Source of the DNA: Bermanella sp034112345
GTDB lineage: Bacteria; Pseudomonadota; Gammaproteobacteria; Pseudomonadales; Oceanobacteraceae
Assembly: GCA_034112345.1 (NCBI GenBank)
Contig: JAWUVN010000007.1
Span: 1 to 40,750 of the forward strand
Direction of reading: 5' to 3'
DNA length: 40,750 bases
Shown here: piece by piece, positions 9,418 to 18,781 of the stretch
Layout: each line of letters begins with the position of its first letter
How positions within the stretch are numbered: the first letter of the stretch is position 1
The notes under the pieces: generated by a model
Databases searched by the model: none
The model's input: the letters and a program-made list of their open reading frames with translations, nothing else
What the model was told of the DNA's origin: nothing
Position numbers and translations under genes: made by a program

Positions 9418-10026
9418 CTATTCAATATCCGATGGTGAATTGAAATTTTTAAAAGCAAGCTTCTGATCACTAAAGTCCACATTCATAGCGCTAACACGTT
9501 CTAACCATTCATAAGTTTTACGCCCACCTGACAGTAGGTAGGCAATTAAATCTTCTATAAGCGAACGATGTAGCAGTAAATGTAAATTCTGTCTTCGCTC
9601 ACCATCAAATACCACGTAGGCATCACTGATATTTTCTTGTGCAAACCGTGTCATCACACAGGGATAATTTGTCGGAATATTTGGTGTATCACAAGGACTA
9701 AATAACACCCAATCTGAAGTGGCTTTCTGTAAACCAGTAAGCACACCCAACAATGGCCCTGCTAACGGGCCAATATCAGGATGCAGTACGTCTTTGATGG
9801 TAACAAACCCAAGCTGCTCATAAGCTTGCTTGTGCTCGTTCGTATTCACCCAAAGGTTATCAAAGCCCGCTAAACTAGCGGCTACCCAAGAAACCATTGG
9901 CTGGCTCATATGAGTACTCTTCATACCAGAGCTCTGCAACACGGATTGGTGATGCATCATCAGACCCTTATCTTGGCCCATCCGTCTACTTTTTCCGCCA
10001 GCCAGTATCACTGAATCGAATTTCAT
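9418..10026 (-). CDS. mobA: Molybdenum cofactor guanylyltransferase MobA
   Basis: Encodes 202 residues from the ATG at 10026. MobA joins GMP from GTP to molybdopterin to form the guanine-dinucleotide cofactor of DMSO-reductase-family enzymes such as Nar and Nap. The N-terminus SVILAGGKSRRMGQDKGL is the family nucleotide-binding signature. The central SPCDTPNIP carries the conserved metal-binding Asp, and the length is close to E. coli MobA (194). The frame stays open upstream to 10152, but those 42 residues precede the conserved start and do not look like the family, so I left them out. An ATG at 10047 with AAGG upstream is a possible alternative. It is divergent from trhA. Other cofactor genes in the window are moeB and moeA. 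Confidence 0.9.
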   Translation of the reverse strand: MKFDSVILAGGKSRRMGQDKGLMMHHQSVLQSSGMKSTHMSQPMVSWVAASLAGFDNLWVNTNEHKQAYEQLGFVTIKDVLHPDIGPLAGPLLGVLTGLQKATSDWVLFSPCDTPNIPTNYPCVMTRFAQENISDAYVVFDGERRQNLHLLLHRSLIEDLIAYLLSGGRKTYEWLERVSAMNVDFSDQKLAFKNFNSPSDIE

Positions 10027-10171
10027 GCTATTTCTTACGTTACCCATATATAGGCATTTAACCTTACTATAGGGTGCTATCAAAGGGGTTTGTAACATAT
10101 AACTCCTTGACTCATTTAATCCAAGGACGTCTAATGCACACATATTCAGCAAACAAGTGTTTACCGAAATT

Positions 10172-10810
10172 ATGAATCGACATTTAAGAGAACCTTTTTC
10201 AGGCTTAAGCCATTTACTCGGGGCAATAATGGCACTTGTTGCTCTGCCCTACATGCTTATGAACTTACCTGAGGTAAAAACAGGTACTTACATCGCCAGT
10301 TACTTAGTATTTGGAATCAGCATGTTTTTAATGTTTTTCTCAAGTGCGGTCTATCACCTAATGGAAATCAGTGAGGGGGGAATTCGAGCCCTTAAACGCA
10401 TTGATCACATGGCCATTTACGTGATGATTGCGGGCTCTTATACGCCCTATTGCCTACTTGGATTAGACGGTAATCAATCATGGATTATGTTTGGCATTAT
10501 TTGGGGAATTGCGGCGCTCGGTATTCTTAAAAAGATATTTTGGCTACACGCACCAAGATGGTTTAGCACCTTATTGTACCTAGCCATGGGCTGGATCAGT
10601 TTGTTTGTTTACGAACCGTTAAGTGAGTCTTTATCAGAAGGCGCCATTGATTGGCTATTATACGGCGGCATCTGCTATAGCTTGGGTGCCGTTGTGTATG
10701 CAACCAAATGGCCAAGCTTGCACACTAAATTTGATTTTCACGACCTGTGGCACATCTTTGTATTGGCAGGCGCTGCGTGTCACTTTGTAAGTATTGGTAT
10801 TTACCTTTAA
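10172..10810 (+). CDS. trhA: Hemolysin III / PAQR-family membrane protein TrhA
   Basis: Encodes 212 residues with about seven hydrophobic segments. It shows the PAQR/hemolysin III signature: SSAVYHLME, HMAIYVMIAGSYTPY, and near the end HDLWHIFVLAGAACHF. The conserved Ser, Asp and His residues are those thought to bind metal in this inner-membrane family. Bacterial members are linked to membrane-fluidity or lipid homeostasis; the hemolysin name is historical. A GTG at 10157 would add five residues (MFTEI). I prefer the ATG at 10172 because MNRHLREPFSGLSH matches the usual short N-terminus, but neither start has a good ribosome-binding site. A strong terminator follows. Confidence 0.85.
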   Translation: MNRHLREPFSGLSHLLGAIMALVALPYMLMNLPEVKTGTYIASYLVFGISMFLMFFSSAVYHLMEISEGGIRALKRIDHMAIYVMIAGSYTPYCLLGLDGNQSWIMFGIIWGIAALGILKKIFWLHAPRWFSTLLYLAMGWISLFVYEPLSESLSEGAIDWLLYGGICYSLGAVVYATKWPSLHTKFDFHDLWHIFVLAGAACHFVSIGIYL

Positions 10811-10846
10811 ATAACACAATGAATTACTGACGTTAAAACACCATAA

Positions 10847-10882
10847 AAAAAGCCTGTTACTCAATCGAGTAACAGGCTTTTT
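10847..10882. terminator. Bidirectional intrinsic terminator between trhA and the FrnE-like gene
   Basis: AAAAAGCCTGTTACTC and GAGTAACAGGCTTTTT form a perfect 16-bp stem around the loop AATC, with A- and T-runs on both sides. It serves both convergent genes. Confidence 0.95.
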
Positions 10883-10910
10883 AACAACTGAAATACAAAT
10901 GATAAATCCT

Positions 10911-11564
10911 TTATTCAGACCCTTCTTTCTCAGCTATCTCAGTCAGTGATTGAACAAAGCTTTCAACTGGCTGGCCACCACTGATTAAGTATTTATTGTT
11001 AATAATAAATGCAGGCACAGAACTAATGCCCATTGACTTAAATTTAGACTCTTCGTCTTTAACCGCTTTTTGATAATTATCATCATTCAAAGCAGCCAGA
11101 GCTTCAACTGGGCTTAACCCAACTGATTCCACTGCAGACATCAGAACAGCTTGGTCACTCACATCTTTACCATCAGTAAAGTAGGCTTTAAACAACGCCA
11201 GCTTTAATTCGGTTTGCTTACCTTTCTCTTGTGCGTAATGCAGCAACACATGGCAATCTAAGGTGTTATAAATTCGTGCTCGCTGCTCAAAGCTAATGTC
11301 TACCCCTGCTTGCTTACCCACATCTTTAATTCGCTGTTTATTTTCTTTTAATTGAGCTTCCGTTAAACCATATTTTTCGCCTAAGTGCTCATTAATGTCT
11401 TGCCCTTCTTTTCCCATATACGGGTTTAACTGAAATGGGTGCCAATCAATGTTTGCACTTACTGATTCAGATAACTGATCCAGAGCTTGCGTTAAGTGGC
11501 CATAACCAATAGCGCACCAAGGACAAACCACATCACTTACAATATCAATTTGAAGTTCTTTCAT
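10911..11564 (-). CDS. DsbA-family oxidoreductase, FrnE-like
   Basis: Encodes 217 residues without a signal peptide, so it is probably cytoplasmic. The N-terminus IDIVSDVVCPWCAIGYGHL carries the CPWC active site of the FrnE branch of DSBA-like thioredoxin folds. The middle is a helical insert (about 45-155). The cis-Pro region GISSVPAFIINNKYLISGGQP is at about 175-200, a typical FrnE feature. FrnE-like proteins act as disulfide isomerase/oxidoreductases in oxidative-stress responses or as polyketide-associated enzymes; no polyketide genes are nearby. It converges on trhA across a shared terminator and is separated from the carbonic anhydrase gene by about 200 bases. Confidence 0.88.
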   Translation of the reverse strand: MKELQIDIVSDVVCPWCAIGYGHLTQALDQLSESVSANIDWHPFQLNPYMGKEGQDINEHLGEKYGLTEAQLKENKQRIKDVGKQAGVDISFEQRARIYNTLDCHVLLHYAQEKGKQTELKLALFKAYFTDGKDVSDQAVLMSAVESVGLSPVEALAALNDDNYQKAVKDEESKFKSMGISSVPAFIINNKYLISGGQPVESFVQSLTEIAEKEGSE

Positions 11565-11762
11565 TAGATGCCCATCTATTTAATCAATGGCTGTATTGAA
11601 CGCCAAAAAAGGCAGAATAACTAGTCGTGCTAAAGGAACACTGATTTTTAACCAGGTGTACAGTAAAAGGGAATTTGAACAGAGTGAGTAAGAACGGCCG
11701 TTTAAAATAACAAAAGGGGTAAATACTTGCTCACCAGTGGGTGAACAAGTTAACAACTAGAT

Positions 11763-12407
11763 CTAGATATCTAATCGATACACATCACTCAGCTGACCGC
11801 TTTCATTAACAGTAACATTCAGGTTATTCACCTTGCCATCACTTAAACCGTAAATCCAACCGTGTATGGCAAGCTTTTGGCCTTTAGCCCAAGCATCTTG
11901 CGCGATACTGGTATGGCTTAGATTGTAAACTTGGCGAACCACGTTTAACTCGCACAACAAGTTCAACTTATCTTCTTCTGACTGCAAGCCTTTAAACATA
12001 TCGCGTTTATTATGATAAAGGTCGCGAATTTCCAAAAGCCAGTTATCAATCAAACCCAGTTTTTGATTTTCCATGGCAGCCTTTACGCCACCACAACCAT
12101 AATGGCCACATATAATGACATGTCGAACTTTTAATACATCTACCGCATATTGCATAACGGATAATAGATTCATATCTGTATGCACAACCATGTTGGCTAC
12201 ATTACGGTGAACAAATAACTCACCCGGTAACAGGCCCACAATTTCATTCGCAGGCACACGACTATCACTGCAACCTATCCATAAATAATCAGGTGCTTGC
12301 TGTTTGGCTAACGTTGGGAAAAAATCAGGATCCTTTTCACTAATATCCTTAGACCATTTGCGGTTATTTTCAATCAAGTCCTGTAAGGATCTACTGTCTT
12401 TATCCAT
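11763..12407 (-). CDS. can: Beta-class carbonic anhydrase
   Basis: Encodes 214 residues that interconvert CO2 and bicarbonate in the cytoplasm. Zinc ligands are visible: C46 and D48 in GCSDSR, then H102 and C105 in CGHYGCGG. R50 is the usual partner of D48. The rest (LPGELFVHRNVANMV, AIHGWIYGL near the C-terminus) and the length match E. coli Can (220 residues). I chose the ATG at 12407, where GGGA lies about 8 bases upstream. Upstream in-frame ATGs at 12413 and 12428 would add residues not seen in the family. It is followed by a weak hairpin (about 11727-11752) with no clear T-run. Confidence 0.93.
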   Translation of the reverse strand: MDKDSRSLQDLIENNRKWSKDISEKDPDFFPTLAKQQAPDYLWIGCSDSRVPANEIVGLLPGELFVHRNVANMVVHTDMNLLSVMQYAVDVLKVRHVIICGHYGCGGVKAAMENQKLGLIDNWLLEIRDLYHNKRDMFKGLQSEEDKLNLLCELNVVRQVYNLSHTSIAQDAWAKGQKLAIHGWIYGLSDGKVNNLNVTVNESGQLSDVYRLDI

Positions 12408-12514
12408 AACCATTCCCACTGCATACAATAAATTTTAATTCTCAGGAGTGTACCCATTTAAATTTTAGATTTAAACAACACGGGTGTTTTTTAGTGAATG
12501 AGTAATCTTATGAA

Positions 12515-13261
12515 TTAAGAATGACCACAAACAGGGCACGATGCCCGTTTTGGAACATTAAATTGATTCCAACGACTGCTTAAACCATCAAAGCTGATGA
12601 GCTTACCCGTCATGTCTTCACCCACATTCGAAATCAATTTTATGGCTTCCAATGCTTGGTGAACACCCATCATGCCAACCACTGGTGCCAAGATACCTGC
12701 TGAGGTACAGGTTTCTTCTTGGTTATTCGTTTCAGGGTACACACATTGATAGCACGGCTTATCTGCTTGTGTAGGATCGATCACCATTAACTGCCCTTCA
12801 AAGCGAATGGCTGCAGCAGAAATTAAAGGGGTTTTATTCTCAACACAAAGACGGTTATGCAAACAACGACTGCCACTATTATCTGTGCAATCCAAAACAA
12901 CATCTACCTGATCGATTAATTGTGAAAGCTGTGTCTCTGATAATGCTTGATCAAACGTATTTACTAACAGCTGCGAATTCAAATTTAGTAAAGTGTGCTT
13001 GGCAGACAATACTTTAGATTGACCAATCGACAATTCGCTGTGCACAACCTGCCGCTGCAAGTTACTGGATTCTACTGTATCAAAATCACATAAGGTTAGG
13101 GTTCCGATACCTGAACTGGCTAGGTACAAAGAAGCACTAGAACCTAAACCACCCAAACCCAATATCAAAACATGTGCGTTTAGCAGTTTTTCTTGGCCGT
13201 CATAATCCACCTGAGGAAGCAGCAAGTGGCGACTGTATCTATTTAATTGATCATCATTCAT
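12515..13261 (-). CDS. moeB: Molybdopterin-synthase adenylyltransferase MoeB (ThiF/E1 family)
   Basis: Encodes 248 residues, the same size as E. coli MoeB (249). MoeB adenylates the C-terminal Gly of MoaD so that it can be thiocarboxylated for molybdopterin synthesis. Visible: the N-terminal RYSRHLLLPQ family motif, nucleotide-binding GLGGLGSS (35-42), DxxDxxNLQRQ (59-71), and the structural zinc pairs CYQC (170/173) and CPVC (242/245). ETCTSAG at about 183-189 holds the Cys usually conserved in the crossover loop. ThiF is the main alternative, but no thiamine genes are nearby, while mobA and moeA are in the window. It is divergent from the lipoprotein gene at 13307 with only 45 bases between starts. 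Confidence 0.88.
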   Translation of the reverse strand: MNDDQLNRYSRHLLLPQVDYDGQEKLLNAHVLILGLGGLGSSASLYLASSGIGTLTLCDFDTVESSNLQRQVVHSELSIGQSKVLSAKHTLLNLNSQLLVNTFDQALSETQLSQLIDQVDVVLDCTDNSGSRCLHNRLCVENKTPLISAAAIRFEGQLMVIDPTQADKPCYQCVYPETNNQEETCTSAGILAPVVGMMGVHQALEAIKLISNVGEDMTGKLISFDGLSSRWNQFNVPKRASCPVCGHS

Positions 13262-13306
13262 GTCGGATAGCTTAACAATTCAAAGTCTTGGCCGATATAT
13301 TAAAAT

Positions 13307-15184
13307 ATGGGTATTTCGTTGATTCAAATCGTTTTTTTGGCCGTTATGGCTTGGGTTCTAGTAGGCTGTGGCGGCTCTGGTGGAGGATCCACCACGACTA
13401 TAGCCGAAGTATTAAATCAACCCAGCTTACCCACACCTCCAATTTCAAAGCTATCGCTTGGTAATAACTTTGTGGGCTTTATAATTGGCAGCCAACCTCT
13501 GAGCACCGATCGAAGCTCTTCTAATAGCTTAAAGTTCACACAGCAACTATACGAATTAGACGCCGACAATAATATTACGCCCGTGCCCATGTACGATCTA
13601 ACCGATACCCTAATCGATTTTACAGGCAACCTGAGTTATACCGATATTGAAAATATTACTCCGCTAGACATCATGGTGCTCAGCCCTGATTACCTGCTGT
13701 TAACGGTATTTCATCGTAATTTTGATAAAGATGAAGATAATGACTATTTTAACTTATTGATTGATTTGCATGACGGCAGTGTCAGTGCTGCTCCTGTCGG
13801 GTTGAATATTCAGGGTAATAGCGGGCGCAGTACATTAACCCAGCTTGGCCGTGATGTGTTCCCTCCGGATTCACGCTGGAACGCCACAGATAATCTATAC
13901 GTGCTAGGTATCGATTACGATGAATTAGGGATTATGCAATCTGTTGGTTACGAACCCGATAACACACCTGAACTTGTGGATCATCATGTCGGCGTGCCCT
14001 GCCCTGTGGCTGAGCCCGCTGACGAAACAACCGACGATACCGATACAGGGATTGACGGCACAGAAACAGATGATACAACTGAAGAAGAAACAGAGGAAAT
14101 ACCTGCCACTTCAGGGACAACCTGTGTTGGAACCAGCACAACCACTGACACAGCCACTGACACAGACACAACCACAACCACAACCACAGACACTGAAACC
14201 GTCATAGCGGGCAATACCAATTTAACATCTGATCGTTTTAACCAACAAATCAGCAGTCGAGCGCTAACGGTTGATGAACTGCCTACACCAACGGCTCTTT
14301 ACCGCATGGATTTATATGAGGGTAATCAGTATTCATTAGAAAAAGTCAGCGCTGTAGACGACCGCCCAGGTCTAGGCCAAATTGTCATTAACAATAATGG
14401 TCTAATTGCCTATCGAAATGAAGACGGCGGAGACAACAGCATACGGGTGCTTTTACCCTATTGCGAAACAGAAACAGGCCGATTAAGCACGGTACTGCTT
14501 GCCCCCTACACCACATTAATTCTTGCCCCAGACCGCGATAACATTTCAAGTGTTTATGAAGTAACCGACTCAGGTATGAACAAACTGGTATTCAGCTGTA
14601 ATGGGAATGTTGAGCGGCAAGCATATACAGGCTATTCAACCAAGGTACGCGCATTAAGACTGCCCTTTAACAGCCAGTCAATCGCAACATATGACTACGC
14701 TTACCCCTATTTTATTAACACCAGCTGTCAAAGTGCCGACCTGTTTCCTGCCCAGCCTGGATATACCTACATCTTAGACCCAATGCCTGCAATTCCTGGG
14801 CTGGCTTCTGATGATGTACGCGGCTTACGAAAAAGCCAATATTTCAACAGTCGCCTATATTGTATTGGTTATGATTCATCATTAAACCTTTCGGTAGCAG
14901 AATTAAATCCAACTGACCGCTACCCCGAATATGACTTTCTAAATTTTGACTTTAGCTCATGGCTGCCTGATTTTGATACTGTGCACGTGCTTTCGAATGG
15001 CAAAGCACTATTCACCGGCACCAAACGGACTGATCCCACTATAAAAACCATAATGATTGATACCTCTGGCGTAGAAATCGACCTTGGAGACGATTTAGCG
15101 GGTTTTAAAGTGGGCCAGCAAATTGAAGTTACGCCTCCAGGCGCAGAATACACACTGCCTGCCGTGGTAACAGAGGCTGAATAA
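13307..15184 (+). CDS. Large lipoprotein with Thr/Asp-rich linker, unknown function
   Basis: Encodes 625 residues. The N-terminus ends in a lipobox (VLVGC, lipidated Cys about residue 21) followed by GGSGGGS, so it is probably lipidated and carried to the outer membrane. Its signal peptide lacks the usual Lys/Arg near the start. Residues about 35-220 and 310-620 look like repeated beta-strand sheets, perhaps a propeller. Between them, about 230-305, lies a low-complexity Glu/Asp/Thr linker with TDTDT runs and a CPV...TTCVG Cys pair at its ends. I do not recognise the family. No partner gene is nearby, as rnb follows under its own control. Confidence 0.75.
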   Translation: MGISLIQIVFLAVMAWVLVGCGGSGGGSTTTIAEVLNQPSLPTPPISKLSLGNNFVGFIIGSQPLSTDRSSSNSLKFTQQLYELDADNNITPVPMYDLTDTLIDFTGNLSYTDIENITPLDIMVLSPDYLLLTVFHRNFDKDEDNDYFNLLIDLHDGSVSAAPVGLNIQGNSGRSTLTQLGRDVFPPDSRWNATDNLYVLGIDYDELGIMQSVGYEPDNTPELVDHHVGVPCPVAEPADETTDDTDTGIDGTETDDTTEEETEEIPATSGTTCVGTSTTTDTATDTDTTTTTTTDTETVIAGNTNLTSDRFNQQISSRALTVDELPTPTALYRMDLYEGNQYSLEKVSAVDDRPGLGQIVINNNGLIAYRNEDGGDNSIRVLLPYCETETGRLSTVLLAPYTTLILAPDRDNISSVYEVTDSGMNKLVFSCNGNVERQAYTGYSTKVRALRLPFNSQSIATYDYAYPYFINTSCQSADLFPAQPGYTYILDPMPAIPGLASDDVRGLRKSQYFNSRLYCIGYDSSLNLSVAELNPTDRYPEYDFLNFDFSSWLPDFDTVHVLSNGKALFTGTKRTDPTIKTIMIDTSGVEIDLGDDLAGFKVGQQIEVTPPGAEYTLPAVVTEAE

Positions 15185-15290
15185 AAACTTAGCTAACGCA
15201 CAAACTACTCCGAATCAAACGTCTTAGGTTATACCCCCTAGCAAGTCAAACTGGTATTATGCTGGCAATATTTTTTAATTAAGTCGCATC

Positions 15291-17213
15291 ATGCTAAATA
15301 TAGATAGCCTGTCACAGCTAAAAACACTCAAAACTCAGATTCATGACACCCACCAAGCTTCTATCTTAGAAGGCGTGGTGCGTGGAAGCCAAGGCCGATT
15401 CGGCTTTGTAGCCACCGATAAAGGTGAATCGTATTTCTTAACCCCAGATGAAATGGGAAAGGTGTTCCCTGGTGACACTATTCGATTCACCACCATCGAA
15501 GACGACAAAGGCAAGACACAAGCTATTGTCGAAAAATTGATCAGCTCAGATTTTAAAATCTTCACTGGCCGTTTTCAGAAAAAAGGCAAAGCACAATTCG
15601 CAGTGCCTGACACCCATGGTTTAGGTAACTGGTTGTACCTACCGCCTTCCGCTTGTGAAGGCATTGATGAAAGCGATTGGATTAGCTGTGAAGTAACCCG
15701 TCACCCTTTTCCAACTGGAAAGCCGCAAGCAAAAGTGCTGCACAAAATTGGTAAATTAGAAGACGCTGGGTTTGAGCGTCAATACTCAATAGAGAAGTTC
15801 AAGCTAAGCCACGAATGGCCAGAAACAACCCCATCAGAATTGGCTCTATTAGCCGAAGAAAATATAGGCACCATGAGCCAAGGTCGTGAAGACCTAACCG
15901 CTCTACCATTTGTAACCATTGATAGCGAACACACTCGTGACATGGATGATGCCCTGTATTCTGAAAAAACAGAATCCGGCTGGAACTTGTTTGTAGCCAT
16001 CGCTGACCCAAGCGCATGGTTTGGCATGAACACAGCGTTAGACAAAGAAGCCGCACGTCGAAGCAACTCTTTATACTTCCCTGGCCGTAGCCTGCCTATG
16101 TTGCCGCAAGAACTATCTAACAGCCTTTGTTCATTACTTGAAAATAAAGACCGCTTAGCCATCGTATGCAAGATGTCAATCAGTGAATCTGGTGAAGCCA
16201 CTGGCCACACCTTTACTGAAGCGTTAGTAAATTCAAAAGGTAAGCTGAACTACAACCAAGTCAGCGACTTTTTAAACAATGGCTCTGATGTGATTGAAGC
16301 AGAATTAGCCGAGCATGTTAAAACCTTGCACGATACAACTAAGGCGTTAAACAGCTTCCGTGAATTGAATAACTTGATCATGGATGACCGCCCAGATTAT
16401 TACCTAACACTAGGTGATAACGGAAAAATTCAAACCATTTTAAAAGCTGACAGAAATACGGCACAAAAATTAGTTGAAGAATCGATGCTGATTGCCAACT
16501 TAGCCTGCGCCCGTTATATGGCTGATTCAGATCTAGGCCTGTTCGTTGAGCACGCTGGGTTTAGAACCGAGCGCATTGGCGACATCAAAACAATCGTTGA
16601 ACAAAACAAAATTGCTTTTGAAGGTGACTTTACTCAAGCCGATGGTTACAAGGCTTTAATCAAAGCACTGCCAACCGCTGATACCGACCGACCGCTAAAA
16701 ACATTATTAAGTCGTTTCTTAATTCGCAGCGAATTTACTACCGAAGCCAAGCCACATCAAGGCATGGGTTTTGACTGCTATACCACTTTTACATCTCCTA
16801 TTCGTAAATATAATGATTTACTGGTTCACCGAATTCTTAAATCAAAACTGTCAGGAAAGAAAGTCCCTGAAATTACTGAAGATGTAATTAACAGCTTACA
16901 AGACCGCTTAATACAAGGCCGAAATGCTGTGTACCAAGCTGAAAACTGGTTAAAGCTTCAGTTCCTTGAGAACAGTGTTCAAACAGAATTTGAAGGTGCC
17001 ATTGTTCAATTAAACCCAGGTGGTTTTACCGTTCAGCTAACCGACCTAGGTATTGATGGCTTTGTAGACTTACGCAAACAAAAGTTTGAATTTGATAAGG
17101 TGTATCTGACCCATAAAAAAGGCGATGTGAGCTATCAATTAAACCAAGCTGTAAAAGTAAGTGTTAAGAATATAGACTTAACTACTCGTAAATTAGACTT
17201 GGCAATTATATAG
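15291..17213 (+). CDS. rnb: Exoribonuclease II
   Basis: Encodes 640 residues (E. coli RNase II has 644). It is a processive 3'-to-5' hydrolytic exoribonuclease of the cytoplasm that degrades single-stranded RNA tails. Order: N-terminal cold-shock domains (about 20-170), then the RNB catalytic domain (about 190-530) with TIDSEHTRDMDDALY carrying the metal-binding Asp cluster. HQGMGFDCYTTFTSPIRKYNDLLVHR is the conserved C-terminal part of RNB, and an S1 domain (about 560-640) closes the protein. The size and lack of a long basic tail favour RNase II over RNase R. Its probable terminator lies inside the opposite gene (17301-17340). Confidence 0.93.
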   Translation: MLNIDSLSQLKTLKTQIHDTHQASILEGVVRGSQGRFGFVATDKGESYFLTPDEMGKVFPGDTIRFTTIEDDKGKTQAIVEKLISSDFKIFTGRFQKKGKAQFAVPDTHGLGNWLYLPPSACEGIDESDWISCEVTRHPFPTGKPQAKVLHKIGKLEDAGFERQYSIEKFKLSHEWPETTPSELALLAEENIGTMSQGREDLTALPFVTIDSEHTRDMDDALYSEKTESGWNLFVAIADPSAWFGMNTALDKEAARRSNSLYFPGRSLPMLPQELSNSLCSLLENKDRLAIVCKMSISESGEATGHTFTEALVNSKGKLNYNQVSDFLNNGSDVIEAELAEHVKTLHDTTKALNSFRELNNLIMDDRPDYYLTLGDNGKIQTILKADRNTAQKLVEESMLIANLACARYMADSDLGLFVEHAGFRTERIGDIKTIVEQNKIAFEGDFTQADGYKALIKALPTADTDRPLKTLLSRFLIRSEFTTEAKPHQGMGFDCYTTFTSPIRKYNDLLVHRILKSKLSGKKVPEITEDVINSLQDRLIQGRNAVYQAENWLKLQFLENSVQTEFEGAIVQLNPGGFTVQLTDLGIDGFVDLRKQKFEFDKVYLTHKKGDVSYQLNQAVKVSVKNIDLTTRKLDLAII

Positions 17214-17234
17214 CGGTCATTACCTTAAATTGAA

Positions 17235-17981
17235 TTATCGAGTGGTTTTAACCATTCGTATTTTATAATTTAATCGGCACGTTTTACGAGATTGATCTAA
17301 GGCTTTAAAGTCCGCTAAGCGGTTTTTAAAGCCTTTTTTTATGGCCCCTCCATTTTCCGATGTATTAAATAACCCCACTATTTTATTTTCATATAACGGA
17401 TGCATAAACTGAACTGCACAGTTAAACCCTGAAATTAACGGATGTATATTTTCAAACTGTCGCTTACCAATAATATTTAAACTTAATATACCATCGGGTG
17501 TGAGATTAATCTGATAGGTTTTTAATAACTGGTACGCAGACCCTGATCGCTCAGGTTCACCTGTCACATGTTGAAATACGTCATCTATGATCCAATCGAA
17601 CGTATCTTTTGTGCGCTTTAAAAACTCATAGGCATCACCCTGTACCACTCTGATATTGGACTCAGGTATTTTGAAATATTGTTTTGCTATCTTGATATGT
17701 TCATTATCTAAATCAACGCAAGTGATATGAGCCAGAGGAAAAAACAATCGAATCAAATGCACCAAGGTGCCGCCGCCTAACCCTAATAATAAAATATTTT
17801 TAGGTGGCACTGGCCGTAAAAAAGCAGGCAATAATAATAGATCCCAAATTGCCCCACTAATGGGATTCAGAGGGTTATATTGACTATGTAGAACACCGTT
17901 ACTATATAAGCGCACCGAGTTACCCGCTGTGCGCACCTGGTATTCACAACCATCAATTTTATTGGAATAAATAACGGTCAT
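17235..17981 (-). CDS. Spermidine-synthase-like SAM-dependent methyltransferase
   Basis: Encodes 248 residues with a Rossmann methyltransferase fold resembling polyamine aminopropyltransferases. ILLLGLGGGTLVHLIR (about 63-78) is the SAM/decarboxylated-SAM binding loop, ITCVDLDNEHIKIAK holds the acidic ribose-binding residue, and FDWIIDDVFQHVTGE follows. The protein is shorter than true spermidine synthases (about 280-290), and DDVFQH replaces the usual catalytic Asp region. It is therefore likely a spermine/spermidine-synthase-family methyltransferase with unknown substrate rather than SpeE. Its start codon overlaps the stop of tcdA by four bases (ATGA), so the two are translationally coupled. 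Its 3' coding end contains the terminator of the convergent rnb gene. Confidence 0.8.
   Translation of the reverse strand: MTVIYSNKIDGCEYQVRTAGNSVRLYSNGVLHSQYNPLNPISGAIWDLLLLPAFLRPVPPKNILLLGLGGGTLVHLIRLFFPLAHITCVDLDNEHIKIAKQYFKIPESNIRVVQGDAYEFLKRTKDTFDWIIDDVFQHVTGEPERSGSAYQLLKTYQINLTPDGILSLNIIGKRQFENIHPLISGFNCAVQFMHPLYENKIVGLFNTSENGGAIKKGFKNRLADFKALDQSRKTCRLNYKIRMVKTTR
17301..17340 (+). terminator. Probable rnb terminator inside the convergent methyltransferase gene
   Basis: GGCTTTAAA (17301-17309) pairs with TTTAAAGCC (17325-17333), enclosing a second stem CCGC/GCGG (17312-17322). A run of seven T follows on the plus strand (17334-17340). It lies 88 bases after the rnb stop but inside the coding sequence of the opposite gene. 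Confidence 0.75.
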
Positions 17982-18781
17982 TTAAAGTGCTTAGGTTTCT
18001 TAGGTTTTCTAACAATGCCAGCCAGTTTTTCAGCCACTTTAGATGCCGCCACCAACCCAAATGTTGCTGTTACCATGGTCGCAGCGCCTAAGCCTACCGC
18101 GCAGTCTAATTTTACACTGCCATCGGTAAAGGCCTTTTGCTTACAAATAGAACCATCTGGTTGAGGATAGTTAAGCTGTTCAGTTGAATAGACACACATC
18201 ACACTATAATTACGCTGCTGGTTACGCGAAAAATTATATTCTCGCCTAAGCTCCGTTCTTACCTTGCGCGCAAGTGGGTCATTATACGTTTTGTTTAAAT
18301 CCCCAATTGTAATCTGAGTCGGATCCATCTGCCCCCCTGCTGCTCCGGTGGTAATAATAGGAACCTTATTACGCTTACACCATGCAATCAGTGCGGCCTT
18401 AACCTTTACCGAATCAATGGCATCAACCACAAAATCAAACCCGGTTAAGTACTCAGATATATTATCTTTGGTTAAAAAGTCCATGATGGGAACCGCATTA
18501 ATCTCAGGATTAATGGCTCTTAAACGCTCGGCCATGGCCTCTACTTTCAATTGGCCCACAGTCGCTTTATTTGTATGTATTTGGCGATTGGTATTTGTGA
18601 TACAAATATCATCCATATCAAGAAGATGGATATTTTCAAAGCCAGTTCTGGCCAAGCTTTCTGCCACCCACGAACCAACCCCACCAATGCCCACAATCGC
18701 AACCTTACTGGTTCGAAAGGTTTCTAACGCTTCTGCCCCATATAAACGGGCAACTCCTGAAAATCGATCAAGATACGACAC
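17978..18781 (-). CDS. tcdA: tRNA threonylcarbamoyladenosine dehydratase TcdA (CsdL)
   Basis: Encodes 267 residues (E. coli TcdA has 268). This E1-like enzyme uses ATP to dehydrate t6A37 of tRNA to its cyclic form. Visible: the N-terminal RFSGVARLYG motif, nucleotide-binding AIVGIGGVGSWVAESLARTG (28-47), DMDDICITNTNRQIH, and a C-terminal glycine-rich membrane-associating stretch (AVGLGAATMVTATFG). Start is GTG at 18781, with GGGGA about 8 bases upstream; no ATG gives the full family N-terminus. It is first of a two-gene operon with the methyltransferase at 17235. The sulfur partners CsdA/CsdE are not in the window. Confidence 0.93.
   Translation of the reverse strand: MSYLDRFSGVARLYGAEALETFRTSKVAIVGIGGVGSWVAESLARTGFENIHLLDMDDICITNTNRQIHTNKATVGQLKVEAMAERLRAINPEINAVPIMDFLTKDNISEYLTGFDFVVDAIDSVKVKAALIAWCKRNKVPIITTGAAGGQMDPTQITIGDLNKTYNDPLARKVRTELRREYNFSRNQQRNYSVMCVYSTEQLNYPQPDGSICKQKAFTDGSVKLDCAVGLGAATMVTATFGLVAASKVAEKLAGIVRKPKKPKHFK

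Noticed and set aside
10027..10152. N-terminal extension of MobA
   Set aside because: The frame is open, but the added residues precede the conserved MobA start and lack a family match.
11727..11752. Terminator after the carbonic anhydrase gene
   Set aside because: There is an 11-bp stem with one mismatch but no clear T-run on the minus strand.
14030..14210. Tandem repeat or frameshift in the Thr/Asp-rich part of the lipoprotein
   Set aside because: The frame stays open through it and the repeats are short and irregular, consistent with a low-complexity protein linker.
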